This document shows positions 11,263-21,900 of a DNA stretch of 64,000 nt, piece after piece. Position 1 is the first letter of the stretch. Every line of letters starts with the position of its first letter. The stretch spans positions 1,244,680 through 1,308,679 of the forward strand of contig OZ037767.1 in the NCBI GenBank assembly GCA_964035545.1, read 5' to 3'. Position numbers and translations under genes: made by a program. Below the pieces are notes generated by a model that was not told the origin of the DNA, made no database searches, and worked only from the letters and a program-made list of their open reading frames with translations. This DNA is from Bugula neritina. Lineage: Eukaryota; Bryozoa; Gymnolaemata; Cheilostomatida; Bugulidae.

Positions 11263-14200
11263 ATGGCTAACGAGACCTGTGGGTTCTCCTCAAAGACAAG
11301 GGCAGCTCTATACCTCCTAGTCGTCCTAATTGTGGTGGCCATTATTCTTGCCTGCGCAGCAATCATTGTATCAACAGTAAATAGAGGCCCCAACAAACAA
11401 GGTAAGTGAATAAGACACTTGGACTGTTAACACAAACATTATTTGATTATTCTATGATCAATATAGATATACCTAACTAATCAACAAGAACAGGAAAACT
11501 AATCCATTGCGTGCAAAAAATAATTTTATTATATTCAGCAGCATTTTATATGGCAGTATCTGTTATAAACCAATAAATTCGAAACAAGTAAGTATATCTA
11601 CTGAATCCAGGCAAAGGTTTACTCATGGGACTTTATATAAAATACCACACGGATTTTCGTTACCGCAATAAGTTTGCATTTTTGCGCTTTTCTAAGAAAA
11701 AGCTAGATTTGCTCCAGGCTGCATTGGTTTTGTTTAGTATTAACTATCTTTAGAAAATCCAACTCGACTTTTCTATAAAAATTCTTTTAGCTAGAGAGTA
11801 CAGCCCTTCACAATCAGTGTAAAAATGTAACACTTATCAGTGAGTTGACTCAAGTGACATCAAGTGGTTAACTCTGATACAATTCTAACTTTACTAACTT
11901 TAAATAGTATAATTTGAACAATGTCACATAAAAATAGAAATAGATGCGTGTACCAGTGAGCTGGTAGGTACTCCAATGTCCTAGTTTGTGTCAGTTTCAA
12001 GTTGTAAGTATTATAAGTTATAAAAACGAAGTTGTTAAGCATCAGCATTGCGTTCCAATAGTACATTATTTGATCTATCAACAAAGATCAAAGTTTGGGA
12101 CTGCTAATGTAAGGGAATTTCAATAAAATTATGTAATACTTGTTCTTAACCTCTAAGCTCTAATCTACAAAAACTTTTCTTTTAGACTAATAGGTTCTTG
12201 TAAACATAATATCATATTTACCTACTTTAGAAATTAGCTGCAGAACTGCGGGATGGTATGGAAATAAATAACATCAGTTTGCAAATAAAGCGCTGTGTAA
12301 AAAATTCTTATGATAATAAAAAATCAGAAAAGCAGCCTTTAAAAAACAATAAAAAAAGATTATATACCCATTCAGTGTTGTGCAAAGTTTGGCAATAATT
12401 CAATATGGTGACAAAACTAGGATAGTTTATGAAGAGTGTAACTGCAACCCTACAGCTGTACATATATTCTATTTATTGCTGGCTTTCTTGGCTTGATGCG
12501 TCTTTGGTTTCTGTTACATAGATTATTGGAGGATGAGTTTATAGTAGGAACAGCTTTTTAGTTATAAGTATCTTTTATGCAATACCACTGATTTACAAGT
12601 AGCAATTACCAGTAGGAGGTGAAACAGAATTAGTAAACATAAACTGCAAAAATCACTCAAAAACTGTTTAAAAATTATTTTCCTATACAAATAAACTAGC
12701 AAATTTTGAAAATATATGTATTTCTAAATTTTATTGGAGGAATAACTAGCAGTAGATTTTAAATCAAATAGCATTTCAGCGGATAGAAAACACAAAGCAG
12801 CAATGTGACAATATAGTTGTACTTAGTTTGTTCAGTTCTCTATGATCTAATGCTAAGTTTATTGCTTCATGTGATTTGTCAGTTCGATCTATAAGATGTA
12901 CAGACATTGTGCAGTTGACATGTCAACACAATATGTATCCCACCCAGAAGTTGTTATTACCATGTACTGAGTGATGAATATAACAACATGTGGAAACAAT
13001 GAGCTGTTAAGAAAAACTGTTGATAGCCCAGTAACTGATCATTGTATTGTAATATGAGAAGCTGTCTGTACCCTAAGAGAGAGGAATCTTATTATCTGGG
13101 CCTTTAAACTTGTTGCTAAATTGTGTAATTTTTGTACTTGAATGCATAAAACAAAGTGTTTTAAATTAGCAATGTAATGTAATTACATGTTTTACTTTAC
13201 TTTATTATATTATTTATTATATTATTGTATTATTCTATTATATACTATCATATAGTGTGTTATTATATTTTATTACTGAATCAAACAACATTATTCCATT
13301 ATAAGTCTAAGTGACTGCTCCCACATCTAAACACTCTGCTATTTTTACTGCTGATATTCACAGAGGAGAGTGATATTTCTGGAGCAGACGTACAAACTGA
13401 TGAAGTTAAATGGCCGTCAGTTCCAGATGATTCTGAGAATGTATACAGATTTGCCAGCGTTGCTTGTGCTGAGAAGAACTGCTCAACTATCGGAGTGTAA
13501 ATAGAGTAAAGCCAAACTATTAGAATATCAAGTTGTAGCATATTATATACTGTTTGTTGATAAGATTTAAAAAGCTATCACGAGGGGTCATGACTGTAGC
13601 ATAGAGTGGAAGTTTATTATGTGTATTTGAGCTGTAGAGTAAGATTATGATAATTAAGGATAATATATACCATCTATTCAGTATCATCCACTTTAGACAC
13701 TGTATTACCATATTATTATATTACTGCATACTGCTGTATCATCATATTACTATATTACTGCATACTGCTGTATTACCATAATTATTACTATATTACTGCA
13801 TACTGCTGTATCATCATATTACTATATTACTGCATACTGCTGTATCATCATATTATTATATTACTGCATACTGCAGTATCATCATATTATTATATTACTG
13901 CATACTGCTGTATCATCATATTATTATATTACTATATTACTATATACTATATGTTACTACACACTATATAACTATATTACTACACTATAACACCATAGCT
14001 CTATGTATAACAATATGTTTACAGACAGATGTTAGCTGAAGGGGGTTCTGGGATAGATGCAATGATAGCAGTCTCATTGTGTCTCGGTGTGACCAGATCT
14101 CTGTCTAGTGGTGTAGGTGGAGGTGGTTTCACTATATACTATAACAGGTGAGTGTCACTATATACTATAACAGGTGAGTACCACTATATACTATAACAGG

Positions 14201-17200
14201 TGAGTGTCACTATATACTATAACAGGTGAGTACCACTATATACTATAACAGGTGAGTGTCACTATATGCTATAACAGGTACTTGTTATGTAACACTGACT
14301 TAAAAAAATGATACTTGAGTATAAGTTTATAATAATAGAGTATTACTTGGTTTAATAAACAAGCTAAAGATATACAGTTACTCAGTGTGACTGCAAAAGA
14401 CTGCTTGTAAACTGAGAAGTTAATTCAGAGAGACTTGATTGTAATATACCTATGGTAGCATTTAGCAATGTGATGTGTATTGAATGTTTAACTCAAATGT
14501 TTACCATGAACTTTCAACTATGATGACTGCAGCTGTAAACATTTTAAAACCCTGTAGTTGCAACATTCCTATTCAGGGAGACGATGAAGCCGTATGTTCT
14601 AGACTACAGGGATACTGCTCCAGCCGTAGCCAACAGTACCATGTACATAAATAACTCTCTGATTAGTCCAAATATAGGTAATAGATACTTATTCTTGGCA
14701 GAATAAGATGCTTAGCAATGGGGAGTGAGCTCTTACTCTTACCACTCGTAGGAATGAGGTAGTAGGAACTAAGTTTGTCAGAGAGCATCTATTTTGTTGA
14801 ATCATAAGGGCTCACTTGATTCTGCTCCGTTCTCAGGGGCTGGAAACTGTTCTATATGATGACATTCTGCTTTGTAGTTTAATAGTTTCTAGTATAATAG
14901 TGAACACAGAAAATAGCTCATCATATCATTCAATTCCACTCTTCAGTGTGGATTCAATGAAAACTTTGTTTTTAACTAGAGTTAGTTGCAGCTTTTTTCG
15001 ATCATTAAAACATAAATATTTTGCTCATAAACTAAACAGACAATCATGACAGTTAGTGAAAATTTGATGCGGAATATTATAGGGGGAGGTTCTATAGCCG
15101 TCCCTGGAGAAATAGCTGGTACCTGGGAGCTACACCAAAAGTTTGGTAAACTCAACTGGTCACGTCTGTTTGAACCATCAATAGAGTTGGCAGAAAATGG
15201 AATCACTCTGAATGCCTATGTGGCTGGTTACTTGCCAGGTCTCATTGATTCATTTGATGATCAACTTAAGTGAGTTAGATTTCTGACAATACACTGTTGC
15301 AGATAGAACATTTCAGTTGAATTACTTTAAACTCAACTATTCAAAATATTACAGAGCAATATTCACAGACTCGGAAACTGGAAAAATAAAAAAGGAAGGA
15401 GATACGGTAGTGTTTACCAAACTGGCTGAAACTTACAGGCGTATAGCAGCAGGAGGACCAGAAACTTTCTACAATGGAAGTCTGAGAGACGATATTGTGG
15501 CTGATTTAGAAGAGCTAGGTGATATAAAATACATAACTTGCTTAAAGTACCCATGCTCTAGAGTCTAGACTAAATAAACATAGCTGTCAATTGCACTTAG
15601 CTTCTGTCTAACCACATACTAGAAATTAGACTGTATCAACAAGCCGTGATGTTTGAAGGTGGAGGTTTGCTGCATGTGTTACATTGAGCCATGACTACTT
15701 TTTATCTTATCTTTTCTTACAGATGGGCAGACAATCTTCAAAGAAGACTTGGAAAATTACAAACCAGAAGTTAGAGAACCTTTACAGAGTTCACTAGAAA
15801 ATGGAGGTTATAAACTGATATCTGTACCACCACCATCTGGAGGAGTGGTAGTTCAGTATATACTCAACATATTAGATGGTGAGTTCTACACAGCAAGCTG
15901 ATATACATTTTACTAATTAAGTATCAGGACTATTATATTGGGTGATGCTTTTATAGGATACAAATTTACTTCTTCGTCTGTTTCACCAAAACTGGAAGAA
16001 ATTCCATCAACAGCTACGACCTACCATCAGATAATTGAGGCAGTAAAGTTTGCATACGCTTCCAGAATGAATCTTGGTGATGGATCATTTGTGGATGTGT
16101 CAGAGGTGAGTTATTAGTTGACACGTGCATGAAAGGTGAGTTATTAGTTGACATGTGACAGCTGGTGAGCTATTAGTTGACATGTGACAGCTGGTGAGCT
16201 ATTAGTTGACATGTGACAGGTGAGTTATTAGTTGACATGTGACAGGTGAGCTATTAGTTGACAGGTGAGTAATTAGTTGGCATGTGACAGGTGAGTTTGT
16301 ATATCAAGCAGGTTGCTGATGTGGAAACTTTAAATTTACTATTAATTTGCTGCAGTAGGTTTCTATGTTAAAATATACAAAGTTTGAATAAATTAGTACT
16401 TTCTATTTTAGTTGGTAGCAAATATGACAGACTCAGAGTTTAGTGAAGAAATCAGAAAGAAGATAACAGACAGTAGAACTCATAATGTTGAATATTACGG
16501 AGTGACAACTGATGCTAGGGAGACAACAGGAACCAGTCAAATATCTATACTGACAGGAAATGGAGATGCTGTATCTACTACTACAACTGTTAATTATGCG
16601 TATGTTTACTCGCACATCATCAATTACAATTATTTCTATTATATCTAATACATTAAAATAGCTGTAACTAAAATTTTAATTCGTCTTTCAACTTTACTCA
16701 CTAGTTTCAACACATTGAATATACCAATTTTTAGACTAAAACGAATGTATATATCATTTTAACAGGTGGGGTTCTAAAAGAATGGGGAAGAGAACTGGTA
16801 TAATATTCAACAACCTCATGGATGACTTCTCTATGCCAGGTAAACCGAGCTGGTCCAATGACTCATGGGTGGCTCCTTCCAACTCCGCCAACTGGATAGA
16901 ACCAGGAAAGAGACCTCTGTCATCCATGAGCCCGACTGTGGTAGTTGACCAAAATGGAGATGTTGTCATGGTAACAGGAGGGTCTGGAGGGTCAAAAATC
17001 ATTACTGCAGCTGCTTTGGTAATTCTCATAATTGTTTAATGTTGGCAGTTGAATTATTTTAATTACATTTAGCAAAAGATGTCTAGAACTTTAGAAATCA
17101 ATCGCTTTGACTACATTGAATAAATAATTCTCTTATATACACCTAAGATATTGCTTATTGTTTGATGACTTTAGACTCTGATAAACCGGCTATGGTTTGG

Positions 17201-17584
17201 TATGAACCTAACAGAAGCTGTATCTAGACCCAGACTACACAGTCAGTTACTACCAGATAATGTCTTGTATGAGAACAGATTCCCAATGGTATGGTACAAT
17301 CAAACTACTCTACAATCTCTATATATTATGTTATAAAATATTATACGGTAGAGTTAATCAACTTGTTGCTTTTCAGCAATCAATATAGTATTATCTAATA
17401 TTGATTTATGTGTGGCTATAGTTAAGTCTGCTTTTAGGAATATGTTGACGAGCTGAAAAGAAAAGGTCACAAGATGGAGTTTCACACCTCCAACATTCCA
17501 GTCAGTGACTCAGTTGGTGTTTACGAGGAGAGCATTTTAGGAGTTGGTGACTTCAGACGTCAAGGGGTTGCAGATGGATTTTAA
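11263..17584 (+). CDS. GGT: Gamma-glutamyltransferase copy B (12 coding exons)
   Basis: This is the best preserved of the three GGT copies. Exons: 11263-11401, 13364-13496, 14025-14147, 14577-14677, 15053-15269, 15355-15518, 15723-15878, 15957-16105, 16412-16599, 16766-17018, 17175-17288 and 17438-17584. They join to 627 aa with no stop. It has an N-terminal anchor (about 15-39), AEGGSGIDAMIA, substrate Arg143 in YRDTAP, VPGEIAG, PPPSGG, nucleophile Thr435 in TTGTSQ, oxyanion-region Ser509-Ser510 in PLSSMSP, and TGGSGGSKI. Human GGT1 is 569 aa; the extra length is mainly at the N-terminus and in exons 2-4. The His after the catalytic GT-x in human GGT is Gln in all three copies. Exon 3 is followed by a 26-nt tandem array repeating its own end and donor (14148-14283). 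Confidence 0.92.
13700..13935 (+). repeat. TA-rich minisatellite in GGT-B intron 2
   Basis: Five to six units of TATTACTGCATACTGCTGTA + TCATCATAT(TAT) occupy the place where copy A has an unrelated 35-38 bp array. Confidence 0.85.
14130..14283 (+). repeat. 26-bp array repeating the exon 3 end plus donor, GGT-B
   Basis: The 26-nt unit GTGAGTGTCACTATATACTA + TAACAG occurs five times after the real exon 3 end. Each unit holds an 18-nt copy of the exon 3 end followed by AACAG|GTGAGT, so the exon is followed by five decoy 5' splice sites of full consensus strength. Three units (78 nt) would keep the frame; one or two would shift it. Copies A and C have a single exon end here. Confidence 0.95.
16106..16290 (+). 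repeat. Splice-donor minisatellite after GGT-B exon 8
   Basis: Six to seven units of GTGAGTTATTAGTTGACATG + TGACAG begin directly at the exon 8 donor. It is homologous to the arrays at 5427-5885 and 29400-29531 but differs in length. Confidence 0.9.
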
Positions 17585-17589
17585 CTTCA

Positions 17590-17595
17590 AATAAA
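17590..17595 (+). terminator. Poly(A) signal of GGT-B
   Basis: AATAAA lies 5 nt after the stop, in the same place as in copy A. Confidence 0.45.
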
Positions 17596-18977
17596 CCTTA
17601 CATCATGCCAATATATAATATATTTTGCTTAAAAATAGAATATATATGTTATGTCATATGTATTCACCTTTTGTGCCATTTTATTATACTGTGGCATGTT
17701 ATGTATGTATTATAATATTTCTTATTATTTTACTTTTATGAGGTAAAAAGCAGAATTGATAATTATTTACAGCTGAAAAAGGTTTTTTAATAATCAAATG
17801 GGTTGTGGATACTAACATTATAGTAAAGGCTAGTAGGAGTTAAAATCAAAATTTGTTGTGTCCAGTAGCAATAAATATATTTAAGGCTAATAAAAGAGTA
17901 TATATATAAACTCGTTTCATATATAATACATTTTTGTAGTCTCACCATACCTATATATGATTTATAACTAACTACTTCAATATAGGGTGGGTATATATAC
18001 TCATGTATGCACTATGTAATATAGATAGGTTTTTTCTGCTGCATAATAAACTGTTATTAGAATCCTGTAACCTCTAAGATAAGTTGTTATTTTAGTACAT
18101 AAATATGTTACCCTAAAAATTTGTTTCTCTCAACTGCCTAAAATTATTCCAAAAAGCTTTTATGAGTGATAAAATAACTCACATGAAGTAAATCAGTAAA
18201 TTGTTAGATACACCTATTTATGCTGATCAGCTAATATAATATACGTAGTATGTAGGGTACAATACATGGATGTATTTCATAATTTACAATACAGACAACA
18301 GCAAAATAATCATTGTCACATTTCAGAGTATATCAGCATCTAATAGCATGCTTAACCATGGCAAGGGTTGACAGTAGCAGTAATTCACAGTGAAGTTATT
18401 GTCATATCTGCCAGTATAATGGCATAGGAGAGTATTTACTGGGTATAGATACAATACATGTGGCAACAGATACATGGTTTATATATTATTGTTTTAGTAT
18501 TAACTGGTGAAATATACTAAAACTATGTTAATATGAATATATAATATACCCAGCACAATACAAGTTGGTGTAGAAATTAGGAAATAAAGCAACTACTAAT
18601 ATTTCCTGCTTTTTATAGGTCATTGGCCAATCACTGGCTTTGGACAGTAAATTCATTCTGGTAAGTACTATGCAGTCAACATACTAGAATATTTCCATGA
18701 ATAATAGCTAATAGTTGTTCACAAAAACAGTTGCAAATACAGCCTCTTAAATGCACGTGTGGCTACTATTTAAATCAAGGCTTATATTGAAAGAATAGCT
18801 GGCATGCGTGTATACTATTTGTCATGCAAATAAGCTTCATTCATGCATGAAAAGGTTGTAAAGAAAAACCCAACTCGTCATATCCTATGATATGGCACAA
18901 CTACGAGTGGCTAGTAGCCTGGTGAGCGACTTGAATACAAGACTGGAGGAATGTGAGAGATAAAGGAAGGGAGGAAC
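17596..18977. other. GGT-B 3' flank and GALNT upstream region
   Basis: No gene is seen. The part from 17590 to about 17830 matches the flank of GGT-A. The part around 18030-18240 matches, in inverted orientation, 27200-27440 beside GGT-C (shared phrases include TTTTAGGCAGTTGAGAGAAAC in opposite orientation and CAGTTTATTATGCAGC). From about 18600 it matches the duplicated GALNT upstream block at 9815-10103. I saw no clear TATA box for GALNT. Confidence 0.65.
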
Positions 18978-21900
18978 ATGGCATTGTCTATTGCGATAGA
19001 GAGGTTGTGCCGAAAGCACTTCACAAAGTTAGTTTTAGCGTTAGTAGTCATCTATTTACTCTCGGCTGTACATTTCTTCAGTTCAGTCTCAAATGATAAG
19101 GAATCCAAGACGGTGGAACCATCCAAGATTGATTCCCTCCAGAAGCTAAAACAGCTGAGTAGTAGAACCACACATGCATTTCCTAAACCGCATATTACAG
19201 AAAAGTCAACACCAAAAATCAAGATACCAATATACCAGCCAATAGACATCAGTGAAGAGCACAAGAGAAAGAGGTTAAAGGTACTGAAAGAGGTCTATGC
19301 AGTACCTCATCCAGGTGACGATGTGTACAAGCTCAATGAATCTCTCAGTCGAACTATAGATCTGGACCGTAAACCCAATGACTTGCGACCAGACAAATGT
19401 AAGGAGCTAAAATATGACCTTGACAGTTTGCCAACAGTCAGCGTAATTTTTCCGATATACAACGAGGCGCTGAGCATGCTGCTGAGGGCCATACACAGCG
19501 TCATCAACAACACTCCTCAGAAACTTCTTGTAGACGTCATCTTAGTAGATGACGACAGCAAAAATGAAAACTTGAAGAAACCGTTGGATCAATATGTAGC
19601 CTTACTGCCTTCCAAAGTGAGAATACTGCGCAACTCCAAAAGGGAGGGTCTCATTAGAGCCCGTATGAGGGGTGCTGCTGTAGCAACAGGTGACGTATTG
19701 ATGTTTCAGGATGTACACACAGAGTTCTCACCAGGCTGGGCTGAAGCAGCTCTACATTATATCCAGAAGCACCCAAATACTATTGTCCAACCGGTGGTGG
19801 AGGAGCTGGAAGTTAACAAGATTACATGGCCTTCAAGGTAATTGAATGCTAGAGCTCTTTCTATTGGTTTATTGAGTGCTACAAGTGTTTTTGTTGGTTG
19901 TTCAAATGCTTCAGCTCTTTCTATTGTTATAACTGCTACAAGTCTCTTCTTTGGTATATTATATATTAGAGCTCTTGCCTTTGGTGCATTAAATAGTTTG
20001 CAGCAAAAATGGAATGGAAGTAGAACACATAGGCAGCTCTATACATGTGGCCTTTTAAAAATATATAATATTTTCCTGTGTGTAAATAATAGACCTCAAC
20101 TGCCATACTGATTTAATATAGTACTCCTAAGTAGTATATTATTGTAGTTCCATAGTATTTACTGTGTTTTCCAATAGTAAAAGGCTATTACTACTTACAG
20201 TACACTATATTCTAACAGTGAATATTACCTGCCCTCACCTACTGTCACCTACTGTCACCTACTGTCACTTACTGTCACCTACTGTCACCTACTGTCACCT
20301 ACTGTCACCTACTGTCACCTACTGTCACCTACTGTCACTTACTGTCACCTACTGTCACCTACTGTCACCTACTGTCACATGGTCAGTTTATAATACTGTT
20401 GTATATGTTATTACTTCAAGCTGCTTCTAAAATATTATTTTTGTACTACCAAAGTTTCCTTTATTGGTACCACCTACTGTATACATGTCATGCTCTAAGT
20501 AATTAATCACACAAGTTAGTAAAATATCTCGGAGTAATTAAACTCACCAACAAGTAGTAGCCTAGTTATGAGTGATGTATCATATCTACTGACTCCTTAT
20601 GCTATAGAAATGTAATATATATAGCATATTGTATGACTTTTATGTGCTATAGAAATGTAGCATATATAGCTTATTGTAAGACTTTTATGTGCTATAGAAA
20701 TGTAGCATATATAGCTTCTTGTAAGAATTCCATGTGTTACAGAGATGCCATACAGCACAAAGACATGTGGAGAGGGGTGTTCATGTGGGACATGAGGTTT
20801 GCGTGGAACTTAGTACCAAAGAAGTACACTAGTTGGCAGCTTACTGAGGTGGATCCGTGGCCCAACCCAATTCTGGTTGGTTGCTCTTTGGCCATTGGTA
20901 GAAAGTGGTTTGACCATTTGGGTATGTGTACCACCATTATATGTACCACCATTATATGTACCACTATTATATGTACCACCATTATATGTACCACCATTAT
21001 ATGTACCACTATTATATGTACCACCATTATATGTACCACCATTATATGTACCACCATTATATGTACCACCATTATATGTACCACCAATATATGTACCACC
21101 AATATATGTACCACAATTATATGTACCACCATTATATGTACCACAATTATATGTACCACCATTATATGTACCACCATTATATGTACCACTATTATGTGTA
21201 CCACCATTATATGTACCACCAATATAATATGTACCACCAATATATTATGTTTTACCAATGTTTTTCATGTCACCTACAGTACCTAAAATGCTTGAAATAT
21301 ATAATTAAAATAGCAAAAATATTATAATGAAATAAAATAATATTATAAAATAATATAATGATAAATAATATAATACAATAACATATTATTATATAAACAG
21401 TATTTGTATAGAAAAATATTTAGCAAACAAACGAACCAGCATCATAAGAGGGAATTATTTGCTATAGGCCAAAATCTTAATTTTTTTCTAAATGTTCAAA
21501 CCTATAACAGAGTTATTTTTTCTATTGTTGTTGGAAGATGTGTCAACCAAGCAATTACTCATTGAAAGATAAACTTGTTTATGCCTGTAATCATTGTAAA
21601 TGTGCATAATGTTTTAGGGGGTTTTGACCAAGGTCTCAATATTTGGGGAGGTGAGAATATAGAACTTTCGCTAAGGTCTTGGATGTGTGGAGGTAGGATG
21701 GTGATTCATCCCTGTAGCAGAATAGCCCATGTATTCAAGCCATTTTCCTATGCCTTTGATGGGGATAAAGAGCACATCATCGCAAAAAACAGTATCAGGT
21801 GAGCCTATATAGCTACTGAAGCAATTAAATTTCAAATTTGTCTAACTTAGAACAGAGAGAATTGTTTTAAAAATCTTTTTATTGCCACTAACTGTTGAAA

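Noticed and set aside
20633-21327. Long frames (CTTII, YMYHH, VPPLY, VVHIM)
   Set aside because: All arise from the 15-bp array in GALNT intron 2; only 20743-20921 is a real exon.
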